Below are positions 45,735-57,300 of a DNA stretch of 64,000 nt, piece by piece. Source of the stretch: Parelaphostrongylus tenuis (lineage: Eukaryota; Nematoda; Chromadorea; Rhabditida; Metastrongylidae); NCBI GenBank assembly GCA_019055375.1, contig JAHQIW010005318.1, positions 1 to 64,000 of the forward strand, in the 5' to 3' direction. The notes beneath the pieces were generated by a model. It had not been told where the DNA came from and did no database searches. It saw only the letters and a list, made by a program, of their open reading frames with translations. The first letter of the stretch is position 1. Each line of letters begins with the position of its first letter. The position numbers and the translations under genes are program-made.

Positions 45735-48700
45735 CTCTGAATACGCTTGGTGTATCTATCTCATTCTCAACGCCATTTCTTACCAACGGTGCCGATGTAT
45801 TCACTTCCTTTCGTTCCGAAAATATTACTTTTATTCCTTCATCTAGATTCGAAATGTCTATGAAACTGCTCCTTTCGTTACCGCTTAAGCAATACTTTTC
45901 GGATTGAAAACGCGTCTAGGCTGATATGAATGACCTTTAGACCAATTAATTCAAAAAAAAAAAAGAAAAAAAAAGAAAAAGAAAGAAACCCCAACTTCGC
46001 GGATCTGCTTTTCTTTCTTTTCATAGGCGGTCACATCTGTGGTCACCATCACAGTGGTGATATTGCATGAATGACATGAACATGATGGAATAACTACTGC
46101 AACGTTTACTCCTTCTTCATCTATGCATCGGGCTCATTGCTCATTGTGTTTCACAGGCTTGGAAGGCTTAGTGAGTCTTAGACGTGGTATTGAGCCATCG
46201 ACCAAGTGAATGCATCTAACCACTAAGTCCCCAATAATTTGAAAGCGTTTTTGCAAGCAGGAGAAGTTTATGGGAGGATCTTAAGCGGTGTACAAAGTTA
46301 GCAGATGAATTACTGCAGTAGTTTCATGCACGCGTGATGTTACTATTTAATTTTGTCTCTACTTTATATTGGCTTTAATTCAGCTGTGCTTGTTTGTCGC
46401 TTACAATGTAATGCTATTGAAAAAAATCAAATGGATGGTTTGGTGGCTGCATTGCAGACGCGGGTCGATTAGCATTCTTTTTTCGATGACTTTTGACATT
46501 CATGGGGTAGCGACAAACATAAGAATATAGCGTTTCTTTGTACGGGTTTATTAAACTCATTTTTTTCATGGGTAAATTCTAACGGGAGGGTGAACTATGA
46601 TGACATAGTAGCAAACATATTAATATTCCGCCAGATACAAAATTTCGTGGAATATCTTTCGATAGGAGCCCATGTGGCGCAGTGGTTAGAGGTGCTCTGC
46701 ATCGCAGACGAGGTCAGTGGTTCGATCTCGCGCTTATGTCTTACCAAGCCATCCATCCCTCCGGGTTAGGTAAATTGGTACCACACAGGTCTCAGACTTG
46801 CCTGGGAGGATAAGCAGCACTGACTCGGTTCAGCGGTAGGCCACCGCGAGTCATTGTAAAGGCCAGATAAGCATTCAGTCACCTCAAAACGAAGTTAAAA
46901 TTTGAAGTCGAATGCATGGCGCATCCCTCAGGGATTGAGCAACGCCAAGAGCTTTATCCTTTTATCCTTTTATCTTTCGAATCTTATGTTTTTTTAAGAC
47001 CACAGCTTAAAGATTCAATATTCCTGATAAATTTTTCTTAAGCCACGCATGTCAGTGGTCTGTCGAGAAGGGCTGACTTATAAAGCCCGATACACGTGTT
47101 TCAATCATGCGATCTCGTTAGTCGGGCAGTTACCCTTTCTCGTCTTTTGCTAATACTTGGATATACCAGCCAAAAGCAATCGTGTGTACAAGACTCTGTG
47201 TTTGGTGAGTTTCACTGGGCACTGAGTGTAAAACGTTCGCCGTCGCTAACTCTGAGTGTAGGGACTGGAGCACACACAGAGATTAGCAAAAGATGAGAAA
47301 GGGTACCTGCCCGACTAACGAGATCGCAAGATCTAAACACGTGTATCGGGCTCCATAAGTCGGCCCTCCTTGACATACCACTGTCATGCGTGGCTCAAGA
47401 GAAGATTATCAGGCATTTCGTGGAATAGTAGATATTCATGGGATATTTCCGCATTGAATGGTAGTTTGATATCATAACTTATTCTCTGGGTTCAATGTCT
47501 AGACCGACTACGTGAGCCAAACCGTTGACTGTTGGTTGCTGACAGACAGATGAGTTGTAGAACATGAGCAGAAAGCGTGATGACAAATAGGGTGTCAGGA
47601 GTGCAACAGGTCAGATCACGCGCTGCCGAATAAATTGCGATGTGAGTTGGAGTCATGACTGACGTGAAATTTTTGCTCATCACTTTACATTATTCGGTAA
47701 ATCTACAATTTATTCTGTAGTCTGATCTCTGAACTGTATCTGATTGATCGCCTAGTGGTTTTCGTATAAGCTAGTCGCATTTCATATTACACCTTTATTT
47801 CGAGTGCTTTATCAAGACTACGCTCAATTTTCAGTATATCCTTTCATTATATGTAAAAATTTCACTTCACACAGGTGTAAAACGTTCGTCTTCGATAACT
47901 CTCCGTACGGAGATTAGGGCTCCCGAGAGAACTAACTGATAAGAAAGACTGAAAGCCGACGAGTTCTGCCCGACTGACGAGTTTGTAAGGACGAAACACG
48001 TGTATCGAGTTGTACAAAGCCCTTACCAGACCTCATGACAAGTTGGCTCAAATACTAAAGAAAGGATCTAGTCGCATTTTGCTAAATGGTGGAATATTGA
48101 TCGTTTGTTTTGGCATCAAATGGTAGCTAAATATTATATTTATTCTGCAGTTTGGATTCTAAACTGTGTATGGTCAATTTCGAAGTGGCTTTTGTACGAA
48201 CTGTTCGCCCGGTTGCTGGAAAAGATAGCATAAGTTAATCTTCACTGGAACCACGATGAGTGCAGTGAATGTGCCAGTGTACACATGAAAATACAATCCC
48301 AGCAGCATTCAACCCTTGTTTTCACCTGTTATAGGAGTTTCTCATCAAAATTCTATAGCAGCCGCTTGTTACATGCGTAGCGCAGTATCCAGAAGTGTTT
48401 GGAAAGCACAAGTAGCTGTAACCTTGATCCTGAACCTTCGGTTCACGGAGCTGTTCTTCTCCAAAGTCGACACATTGCCCATCTGACTTACGCAGGAGAA
48501 TAAAAGCACTGACTGAGAACAATTCTCAAGACCGAGTATCCTCAACCTGCTTCAAAAATTCCCAATTTTCTTTTTGAGCCAGACACAAGGTATTAAATTA
48601 ATCTTTATTCAAACAACTGACGTTTCGGCAGTTCGCCTTCTTTAGAACCTGGAAAGGTCAAATTGTCTACAATCAAAATAGTCATGTATCCCCATCACTC

Positions 48701-51700
48701 TTCAGAAAAAATTATCAGACCCAAATATCAGCTGCATCAAACGCAAAATCAACTCTCAACATACTAACCGCTTTTTGTACCTGTTATGAGTAATCCAAGT
48801 GAAGATTAGCGAAAGGAGTACAGGCTCGTAATGCACCCTACCCGTCGATACAACAGTCTTATTTCTAGTCATATTTCCACTACAAGGCGTGAAAATAAGA
48901 ACTCCCGCCGCGCCCCCGCACATGCGATCTACGGTTTGAGCTAAAAACAGCTCAGGTCGATGTCAACGCGTTAGATTCGCTGTCTCAGAATACAGGAACA
49001 TTTGTTTTCTCCATGTTTGCGTCAAAATATATTCTTTGACCTGAAAAGAAATGAACGGACTATGTGGAGCTTGCTCTTCCTCACATACTGAACACCTTAT
49101 AATATGTTGTCTGTTTAAATGGGTTAATGATGATAATCAAAAAACTGTCTCCTACTACTGTAGCCCGCTCTGCCGTCAGGAGATGTACTACTTATATCAC
49201 AAGTGATAACGAGGCATTCTTCGCTGCGTTCAATAGTTGGATTAGTCGTATTGATCTAAAGCGCTTCTAGAGTCTTTCGCTCTGATGTTTTCTGTTACTG
49301 CGCAAGGATTGCGACTTATATATCAAAGCCTACTCCGTCATGCCTCTGTGCTCTATGTGTTCCTAGCGGAGTGTTTCGTCTATCAAGACGCTTGCCAGCT
49401 AGGTGTTCTTCTATGCGGGTACAGTGGGGCCAATCCTTCTCGTCAATGTATTTGTCGTCGCACGCTTTGCAATAGATTAGGTGATCTGTTGCCATGCTCA
49501 TGCAATCACCGTTTCTGCCATCAAGACATATTTTGCGATCTTTCATTATACAGAGACAGTCATATAAGCGGATTTTAACTAATTGGCGCCTTAGAGTACT
49601 CGGTGGTATATTAATGATCGTTATTGCATTCTATAAACCTTCGCCTTCAAACAACGTGTTATAGCTGTACTTATCTTAATTCAGAAGAAAGCTAGGATAA
49701 ACGGGACTCTGCTTCGCTGGAATTTTGTTTGGAGCCGTGTTGCTTCCTCTAAGCCTCAGCCAAATGTTATAGATTCGTGACAATTGGAAGCGGCTTTTTC
49801 TCCAACCAGTTTCACGGATTCTACTCTCTGCTCTCTTCCTGTATACACACCGGCGGCTAAACAAACCATCTTCTTTACTGACGCCTTCTTCGCGTGTCAA
49901 GGATGAGAGGAGGGGTCAGGAATTAGGATATTCTTATTACTTGGCTATTGGCAGCAGTTCGAAACGTAATCGTTATCGGTTATGTTTATTTGCATGTTCA
50001 CGAATTAGAAATTACTGACACAGAACAGGATACGACATACATCAAGCTGATAGGTCTAGTGGTATACAAGCGCCTGTTTCGTACCACTGGAACTCATCAG
50101 TGCCGAACTCCTTCGATTCGGGCAATTCTTTGAGGTCAAATAATCCTCTAAGGGAATTAACGCCGAGTTAAAATCACCCAAGTCAGGTGACGTACTTATC
50201 TGACATTGTGATAATCGCGAGTCGAGTACGTAGCTGTTATAATGTCTATAAAAAGCGGTCGATAGAAGAGGTTTGAATCATTATAACAACCATGTACTCA
50301 ACTGCCGGTCACCACAAAGCCAGGTGCTGAACCGAGGAAAGCCGGTACTGATGAGACCCAGTGGAACGAAACAGGCCCCTGTATACTACTCGACCTATCA
50401 GCTTGAAACGTGTAATGTACTCATCAGATTATATCACTTTGCGCGGGTTTGTAAAAAAAAAGGTCGATAGAATAGGTTTGACTCAGAATACGGTGTGCGC
50501 CTATGTGGTTAGATAATCCTGTAGCTTAAATATGTATTTAACATTTTTCGATGCTCAATGCAGTCGATGGCTTTGAACTCTTTTCTGCTAAAAGACTGGC
50601 GATCGTTTCTGATCATTTCTTCATTTCTAATCGATAATCACACTGATAGAGCGCATGTGGCGCAGTGGTTAGAGGTGCTCTGCGTCGCACACAAAGTCAA
50701 TGGTTCGATCTCGCGCTCATGGCTCACCAAGCCATCTATTCCTCCGGGGTCGGTAAATTGGTACCAGACAGGTCTCAGACTTGTCTGGGAGGATAAGCAG
50801 CACTGACTCGGTTCAGCGGGAGGCCACCGCTAGTCATTGTAAAGGCCCGATATGCATTCAATCACCTCAAACGAAGTTAAAAATTGAAGTCGAATGCATG
50901 GCGCATCCCTCAGGGATTGATGAACGCCGTGAGCTTTATCCTTTTAGAGCTTTAATCACACTAATATCGAGTGACTGTGGATTTTACAAGTAAACTTCCA
51001 TTCCGTCGAGCTTATGATGCGTCCGATATATCTCTCAAGACATGGAGAGAAGCAAGTGGCAGTGTGATGCTGATATGACACATCTTTTTGTGGGCACATA
51101 TCCGTTTATTATAGTCAAAAAATAATGAATAATGACTTTATTTTTGTGAGGTGTATATTAGTGAATATAATACAGGAATGATGACGAAGGACAAAAGGTA
51201 GTAATGAGAGAACACACTATGTGTATAATACCAGAATGTTTCACCGATCTACAACAATAAGGCACATCAAGAAGTAAAAAGAGCAGAGAAAAAGGAAGGG
51301 TAGCTCCCGTTATCAGTGATTATCAAACATGCTCAACTTCAAAAGATTAGGTTAAAAATTTCGTTAGACGTTAGATAACCAGACGGAGGAAGTTTTCTCA
51401 TCGACCTTCTTTTGGAACGTGAGCTTCGCTAGTACCATTACTTGAGCGTTGACGTTCCTGTACCTTTCGCACTGACTGCACAAAATCGACCACCTAAGCG
51501 CAATATTTTCTCGAACTCACATATGCAAAAAGATAGAGGATAAAGCTCTCAGCGTTGATCAATCTCTGAGGGATGCGCCATGAACTCGCCATTAATCTCT
51601 AACTTCATTGAGGTAATTGAATGCATATTTGGCCTTTACAATGACTCGCGGTGGCTTCCCGCTGAACCGAATCAGTGCTCCTTATCCTCCCAGACACTAT

Positions 51701-52145
51701 AGACTGAGACCTGTCTAGTACCAGTTTACCCAAAATGCCAGCTTACAAATAGTTTTGTTTTTATTCGATGAATTTCTAGTAGAAGTCTATGATAGAAAAA
51801 ATCACATAGGGCAATAGAGCAAGTGCCACTCCTGCAATGGTTAGAAACACGGTAGAGAAAAAAGCGAGCTATAATAAGCAGTAACCCAAAACACGGTGCA
51901 CTCTGGTGATTGAGTTTGTCTTTTTTTTTTGAACGAAAGCAGACACAGTCCAAAAAAGTTTAAGGAAAATTTTTCGTACAACCCATACCACTCTACTCTG
52001 ACTTCGGCATTACAGATTAGTCATTACTACCTTGTTGAACGAAAGGCACGAGGCTGATAATGCATTCATTTATATCGGGTGACGCTTCGACGAGTTTCGT
52101 CATTTCCAGAGTCAACTGGTCTAAGCCGACATCGCTTGTCCTCAT
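45735..52145 (-). CDS. Gene B 5' part: three exons including a candidate start
   Basis: 52145-52031 opens with ATG and reads LTLEMTKLVEASPDINECII, ending CAACAAG/GTAGTA (phase 1). 48512-48373 (acceptor TTGTTCTCAG; LRKSDGQCVDFGEEQLREPK; donor CGCAT/GTAACA) takes phase 1 to 0. 45915-45735 (acceptor ATCAGCCTAG; SSFIDISNLDEGIKVIFSER; donor AGAG/GTACCG) takes 0 to 1, matching 43403. An upstream exon before 52145 is possible, as no trans-splice site is evident. The introns contain SINEs, foldbacks and PLE4. The long-distance joins rest on phase and strand only. Confidence 0.45.
45950..46025. repeat. Purine-rich tract followed by pyrimidine tract
   Basis: AAAAAGAAAAAAAAAGAAAA followed within 50 bases by TTTTCTTTCTTTTC, able to pair as an imperfect hairpin. 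Confidence 0.7.
46668..46970 (+). mobile_element. tRNA-derived SINE, family 1, full length
   Basis: A box GTGGCGCAGTGGTTAGAGG, B box GGTTCGATCTC, and the tail ATCCCTCAGGGATTGAGCAA followed by a TTTATCC repeat. Confidence 0.85.
46985..47425. mobile_element. FB1 foldback MITE, long copy
   Basis: Left arm AAGCCACGCATGTCAGTGG to GTCGGGCAGTTACCC, right arm GATTAGCAAAAGATGAGAAA to GTCATGCGTGGCTCAAGA. The central 80 bp differs from the 6.7-kb copy. It directly follows the SINE tail. Confidence 0.75.
47500..47690 (+). mobile_element. tRNA-derived SINE, family 3, diverged
   Basis: GATGTGAGTTGGAGTCATGAC and GACAGACAGATGAG match the family body; the boxes are decayed. Confidence 0.5.
47800..48060. mobile_element. 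FB1-like diverged copy
   Basis: CAAGACTACGCTCAATTTTC matches the family end, and CGACTGACGAGTTTGTAAGG-like plus GTGTATCGAGTTGTACAAAG match the arm; strongly mutated. Confidence 0.45.
48590..49905 (-). mobile_element. Penelope-like element, 3' part with endonuclease (PLE4)
   Basis: 49900-49676 matches the post-RT region (YNIWLRLRGSNTAPN). 49546-49316 encodes CLDGRNGDCM, HLIYCKACDDKYIDEK and RIEEHLAGKRLDRRNTPLGT, a decayed GIY-YIG core with YID for YIG. The 3' UTR GTTCTAAAGAAGGCGAACTG ends near 48590. No RT palm is present. Confidence 0.7.
49960..50500. repeat. Foldback element FB2
   Basis: 50020-50115 and 50290-50425 are inverted copies (GTGGTATACAAGCGCCTGTTTCG facing GAAACAGGCCCCTGTATACT; CCAGTGG... 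facing CCACTGGAAC). The centre carries AGTCAGGTGACGTACTTATC. No ORF, single copy in the window. Confidence 0.65.
50648..50945 (+). mobile_element. tRNA-derived SINE, family 1, full length
   Basis: The best plus-strand copy: GAGCGCATGTGGCGCAGTGG head, GGTTCGATCTC, body GACTTGTCTGGGAGGATAAG, tail GATGAACGCCGTGAGC and TTATCCTTTTA. Confidence 0.88.
51000..51530. other. No supported feature
   Basis: Part of the first gene B intron; no exon or repeat recognised. Confidence 0.4.
51537..51725 (-). mobile_element. tRNA-derived SINE, family 1, head missing
   Basis: The tail GCTCTCAGCGTTGATCAATC and the body are present; the copy breaks at CCAGTTTACCC before the tRNA-like head. Confidence 0.8.
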
Positions 52146-52461
52146 TATGGCTTTCGTTGTCGTTCAAGACAGATTCTCATCGGAGGAGCAATGTTCAAAT
52201 GAAAACTTCACCAGGCAGCGCTCCCTTCAAACAAGACAGTTTTAGATGTTACCTACTGTTTTATTGTAATACCAGAGTCAGAACATAGTCGGTTATCAGA
52301 TTATCATAACGCTGAGTGCTGATAAAATACCGAATGCTGCAGAACAGATGGTCCGTTCAAAAAAATCTTACCAACAAACAATAAGTATCATCAGCAGCCT
52401 TTTATAGAAAGAACACTTCCACGCGCCGTTCTCATCTGAGCGGTGCTCACACAAAGGATGT

Positions 52462-52740
52462 GCACGTAGCGCAGCAGTCGAAGGTACCCTCCATCCCGCA
52501 CAAGATCGAGGGCAGAGCTCGCTCTCATGGCCCACCAAGCTTTCTATCTTTTCGGAGTCGGTAAATTAATACCAAACTTGTCAAGAAGGATAAGCAGCAG
52601 CAACTTATTACATAGGTAGGCCACATCGACGTCATAGCGAGAACCAGATATGAATTCAACCACCTTAAACGCTTAAAACTGATGACGACTACATGGCGCA
52701 TCCCTCAAATTGATCAATGCCCAACGCTTCATCCTTTTAT
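52462..52740 (+). mobile_element. tRNA-derived SINE, family 1, diverged
   Basis: GTGCACGTAGCGCAGCAGTC head, AGGATAAGCAGCAGC body, GCGCATCCCTCAAATTGATC tail. Its tail supplies the pyrimidine tract before the exon at 52750. Confidence 0.7.
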
Positions 52741-52749
52741 ACTTCAAAG

Positions 52750-52864
52750 AAAATCTCTTTCAAACGGTGACGAAGGCCGCAACGACGAAGAACAACTCTG
52801 GTACATCGGCTCAGATCAGTCGGCTCTAAGGAATGCTGAACGCGTCGAAATGTTAGCCAAATAA
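52750..52864 (+). CDS. Candidate last exon, unknown gene, acceptor in SINE tail
   Basis: After ATCCTTTTATACTTCAAAG one base and 37 codons follow (SLSNGDEGRNDEEQLWYIGS; NAERVEMLAK), ending in TAA overlapped by AATAAATAAG, a likely polyadenylation signal. The content is clearly protein-like. The acceptor lies in the tail of the SINE just upstream, so the SINE may have created it. No preceding exon was found. Confidence 0.4.
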
Positions 52865-53048
52865 ATAAGTCCTTTATCAACTTGGTGCTTCCCGCTTAAT
52901 GAAAGAAAAATATGTAGCTAAATTGGCAGCTGATAACATTAATACAAGGTGGAGTAGTTTGATAACAGGATAGTTTTTGATAAACTATTTATTAGTAAAT
53001 AATAATATCGATGAAAGTGAGAACAGAGTGACTGATTTTCACCTTCAG

Positions 53049-53072
53049 AGCTGGTCTCAGAGCCAGTCCTAT
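53049..53072 (+). CDS. Candidate 24-nt microexon
   Basis: GATTTTCACCTTCAG/ then AGCTGGTCTCAGAGCCAGTC CTAT /GTGAGTC. Both splice sites are close to consensus. In phase 0 it reads SWSQSQSY. No partner exons are known. Confidence 0.3.
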
Positions 53073-53347
53073 GTGAGTCATAAGCAGATCCGTAGTTAAC
53101 AATCCCAAAGATCGTCCATCAAGTTGCTAGAAGAATAAGCCTACAAAAGCTGATCAATTCCAAAGAAAAACACGACATGCAACAAACATGCTCAACGAAT
53201 TTCGCAACACTGGCAGGATCTAACAGTTTGCGTAGCTCACTTGTCACCTTATCAATTGTCCATTGCTTCACTGGCTGCGAAGAAGCAAGTACTAAAAAAA
53301 TTACAAGCTATGAGTAATGGATAACCTAAAACTTTATAAAGTTGGAA

Positions 53348-53905
53348 CTATTAGGTCGTCCCAAAAGCTTTGGTACAAGAGCAATAAACACGAGATTTTT
53401 CAACCATAAGTACTTAAAACTGCATAATTTCGATATCGTTCAATTGCTCATTTACTTGTGAACATTTTTGTATACAACTTGAATATACCATATTTCAAAA
53501 CAGAGCGGTCTTGAGAAGAAATTCGCTTGCTACTCATGCACGAATGGCGTGTAAGGAAAAATGCTAGCGAAGCGGCGCGCAAAGATGATGGAGAATGGGG
53601 CGATGATATGGTTGCAGAAGAAATGATGGCTAAGAAGTACTTCACGAAGTTCAAATCTAGAGAGAACACTCTGAAGGATCAGTAGCGCTAGGGACGTCCA
53701 CAGTAAGTTCCATTATTTATGTATTGTGTACCGCTTCACTAGCATTTTCCCCATGCGCCATTCGTGCATGAGTAATAAGCGATCTTGTCTCTACGACAGC
53801 TCTATCTCAAAGCAAGTATAGGCAAATCGTACACCTAACTGTTCGCAAGACAACGGGCAATTGAGCGATATCAAAATTATGCAATTTTAACTACCACAGG
53901 CCAGT
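53348..53905 (+). mobile_element. Palindromic mariner: two 5' ends facing each other
   Basis: The left end starts TTAGGTCGTCCCAAAAGC, a mariner-like terminal repeat. 53521-53682 stays in frame: RLLLMHEWRVRKNASEAARK, then YFTKFKSRENTLKDQ and stop. These are the two helix-turn-helix segments of a mariner transposase N-terminus. 53720-53905 is a second 5' end in reverse (CTCATGCACGAATGG in inverse). The whole catalytic domain is absent. Confidence 0.75.
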
Positions 53906-53989
53906 AAATCTTGTGCTTATTACTCGAGTACCAACTTTATGGAACCTAATAAAAAAAATTACAAATCAATGTTGAAGAAGATACAAATG

Positions 53990-54302
53990 CTATAAGAGGA
54001 TCAAACAACTAATGATGGAAATATCAGTGTCGACATCGGCAGTATCAATGCCAAATTTCAATCTTTGTACACCTTTTAAATAAGCTAAGTGAATTTGTTT
54101 GTGTAAAATTCATACGCTACTACAAGAACACGAGAGCTAGAGCTAGAAGAACACGCCATCCACCTTGCTTTATGCTAAGATCATTCGCATTGCCACAATT
54201 TCTGCATGGCTCACCGTTGCTTGAGTAAAAATTTTCACATACTTTCATCTGAAGAACAGAGATCAGTAGACACAATGAAAATAATAATGATAATTGGTCC
54301 AT
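53990..54302 (-). CDS. Gene L: small secreted protein, two exons
   Basis: The ATG at 54302 starts MDQLSLLFSLCLLISVLQ, a good signal peptide, then CENFYSSNGEPCRNCGNAND with four Cys. The donor GCAAG/GTGGAT (54164) joins in phase 1 to the acceptor CAAATTCACTTAG (exon 54084-53990), which encodes FGIDTADVDTDISII and ends in TAG: about 77 residues. If the intron is not removed, exon 1 would end after a hydrophobic tail (WRVLLALALVFL), giving a short membrane-anchored form. It starts 78 bp after the stop of gene C on the same strand. Unknown family. Confidence 0.45.
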
Positions 54303-54380
54303 GAGAATTAACAAAAGCAATCAAAACCAAATATACCTTTCGTAAAAGTTACTTGAGTTGTCTTTAAACATCCGAGCTCT

Positions 54381-57300
54381 TTACACAAGGAATGAAGCGA
54401 GAACCGGGAGTGCCACCACAGTGAGCTGCAAAAATAAGGTTTTGCAACTTTATAAGGAAGAAAACCAAATGTTCTCTTGCACTATCCGAAAACAAATAGA
54501 GGATCGACCCATTTAACCAGACATGAACTTCTCATGGGAGCGTTAGAAATTATTCGATATCCTTAATCTCAGGTTACTACACTAGGTGCTCCCTTTTTAA
54601 GAAGACCCTTTCATGAAGCTCTAAATTTCAAAATAAAATTCTGTTTCACATCTGCTGCGCACTTTAACTGTATAAACGCGTGGACGAAATCCCGTATTAC
54701 TAGAGTCGAACGTTATATCTGAAATTTCTTTCGATCGGCGATGGTCAGAAGTACTGAAGCATACACCCTCAGCCACTGACTACATTGAGTCCATTGGATT
54801 TTACTCGATTGATTTTTTTACTGCTCAATTGATTTTCAACGACGTGGTACGCTGTGAAGTGTTACGTCTCACAACATACTCTGCCAAGAACTAAAATGAC
54901 AATTTGTGCAGGAGATTACAGATACAGACACTAAGATTGCTTGAAAATGCTTTTAAATGCGGACAACAATGTGACTGTGTGGTAAAAAACAACTATCCGA
55001 AAGAACAAAGCTCTCGGCATCGATCAATCTTTGAGGGATGCGCCGTAGACTCGAGTTTAAGTATTGTCAAAAGTGACTGAATGCATATCTGGCCGTTACA
55101 ATGATTTGCAGTAGCCTGTCGATGCACAATATCAGTGCTATTACTCTCCTAGACAAGTCTGGTATCAATATCCTGCCCAAAAGGATGGAAGGTTTTGCGA
55201 GCGATAGGTGCGGAATCAAACGCATGTACTCTAACCACTAAGCCATGCGATATTTATAAATTGCCCCTCAATATAATTTAGGAAAATGTTAAAATTTCAT
55301 AGACTAACCGGTTACTGATAACATCTGTGTTACTGCTGACGGCTGAACCATATTCAATACCGCGCTGTCGTGTGTTGAACAATTCAGAAGCTGTTGTACA
55401 GCTTCTCGGAGAGTATGATGCGTAGCATATGGCCCGAATTTACGACGAATCCCAGCAACCTTCAAATACTACTCAGCTGAAAACATATTGCATAACTACT
55501 GAGTCACAATTCCAATGTTCAACAAGTCGAAGGGAATTCAGAGGTAAACTCCGTAACAGAATATCAGTTATCGTCTTTTAACACATAAATACCGCCCTGT
55601 AGTTCAGAGGCCTCAACAAGCACAAAACTTAACACTAAAATCAGATTTTCTAGAACAAGGATTACATACCCAATAATGTTTATTGGTTTGCAAAACTTTG
55701 GACTGCGGACGGAAGTTGAACCCGCGTTCCATCTATACTAGATGGAGAGGAAGGGAAAGGCGTAATACCACTACACCAGCGAAGCCACCACATTAATAGC
55801 ACCCTTTCCTCGATACACACTATTGTAGCTGTGAGCTCCCACAGTTTAACGGGTTTAGTCTGAAAAGAACATATCGGTATTAATCCCAGTCACGCTGACA
55901 GCTAGTGGACATTATATAATCAGCAAGGGGCGCAGCGCCGTGGTCGAGTGGTTTGATGCTCGTCGCGGCGCGTATGGGAACGAACATCACCTGCCAAAAC
56001 TTTCCGGCAGTCAACAGCTAATACTACGTGGAACGCCACAGCCAGGTTATCGTCGAGACTACAAGAAGACGCACTCCACCAGCATTCGACGACGTTTAAG
56101 AAGACGAAAAAGCGATTAAACCGTAGAAGTTGAAATCTTCGCACTAGAAAAGAAACTGTGAAAACGGATAAAGTGCTTAGAATAAGTCTTTAAATTGTGA
56201 TGGCTTAGTAGCTTATTCAGGTTGGTCAGTGATAGGCAGAACTTTCGACCTGATGCAAAACGTTTATTTTCGTCTCACTCTTTCAAGGAGCTTTACATGC
56301 TGCTTCACAATAACCCTTACGAGATCGTGAACTCACGGCCTCTGCAACTCTAATCTTCAACGTGTTGCGTCTAACAGTGGTGTCCATTAGCGTCTGCTAT
56401 TGTTAGACACAGCATGCTGGGGGTTAGATGCCACTATAAGACTCATCACGTCAAAGGTTTGAGACGCAGAGGCCGTGGGCCTATGGTCCCGTAAGCATTA
56501 ATGGATTTGCTACGATAACGTCATATCAGTGTTAATACTCCTTGGAACTGTTAATAAGGAATTACCAGTAGGTTGTAAAGAACTACAGTCTGCGAGACTT
56601 TCAGCTTTTCAGATAACAATCCCATTATCCATCATTGGCACTTTGGCACTTCATCATTCGTCTTCAGAGGGTTTTTTTTCCAACCGTGCGGATCCCAGCA
56701 CTTCTGTCGTTCCAGTGTTTTTTCGTCTTCTTCTTGAACGTGGCAGAATATAGTTTGAGCATGCCTCCTTGCAATCTGGAGGATAAGGTTGCTGTGGCGT
56801 TTCATGAGGCATTCGTTGTTAGCGGCGGGAGAGTGTTAGGGGTGTGGTTCAGCCCCACGCGCGCCGTGATGAGCATCGTAACCACTCAGCCGCAGCGCCT
56901 TCTCGGGCAATAACGCTTTCACAACCATGGAGCCACGGCCTCCTCATTTTTAGCTGGTAATTCTTGGCGGTCTGCTCCACCTTCTCTGTACATACTACCC
57001 CCAACGTGCTGCGTCTAACAGTGGCACGATGGGAGTTAGAGATGAGCAGACCATCCACAATTGCCAGATAGAGACGTATAGGCTGTGGGTCCATGGTTTT
57101 GAAGAAGTTAAAAAATATGTGTAATTATGTACCATAAACTTCAGAAAAACGCTTACCATCATGGAAATCAAGTGAGGTCTGAGATTACATGAGTGGGTGA
57201 CATAAACCGTCACTGAAAGACCCTACGATTCATAAAAATACTTGAACAAATGTACAGAAGTACTCGATTATACATCAAATTTTGCAGGAAAACATCTACT

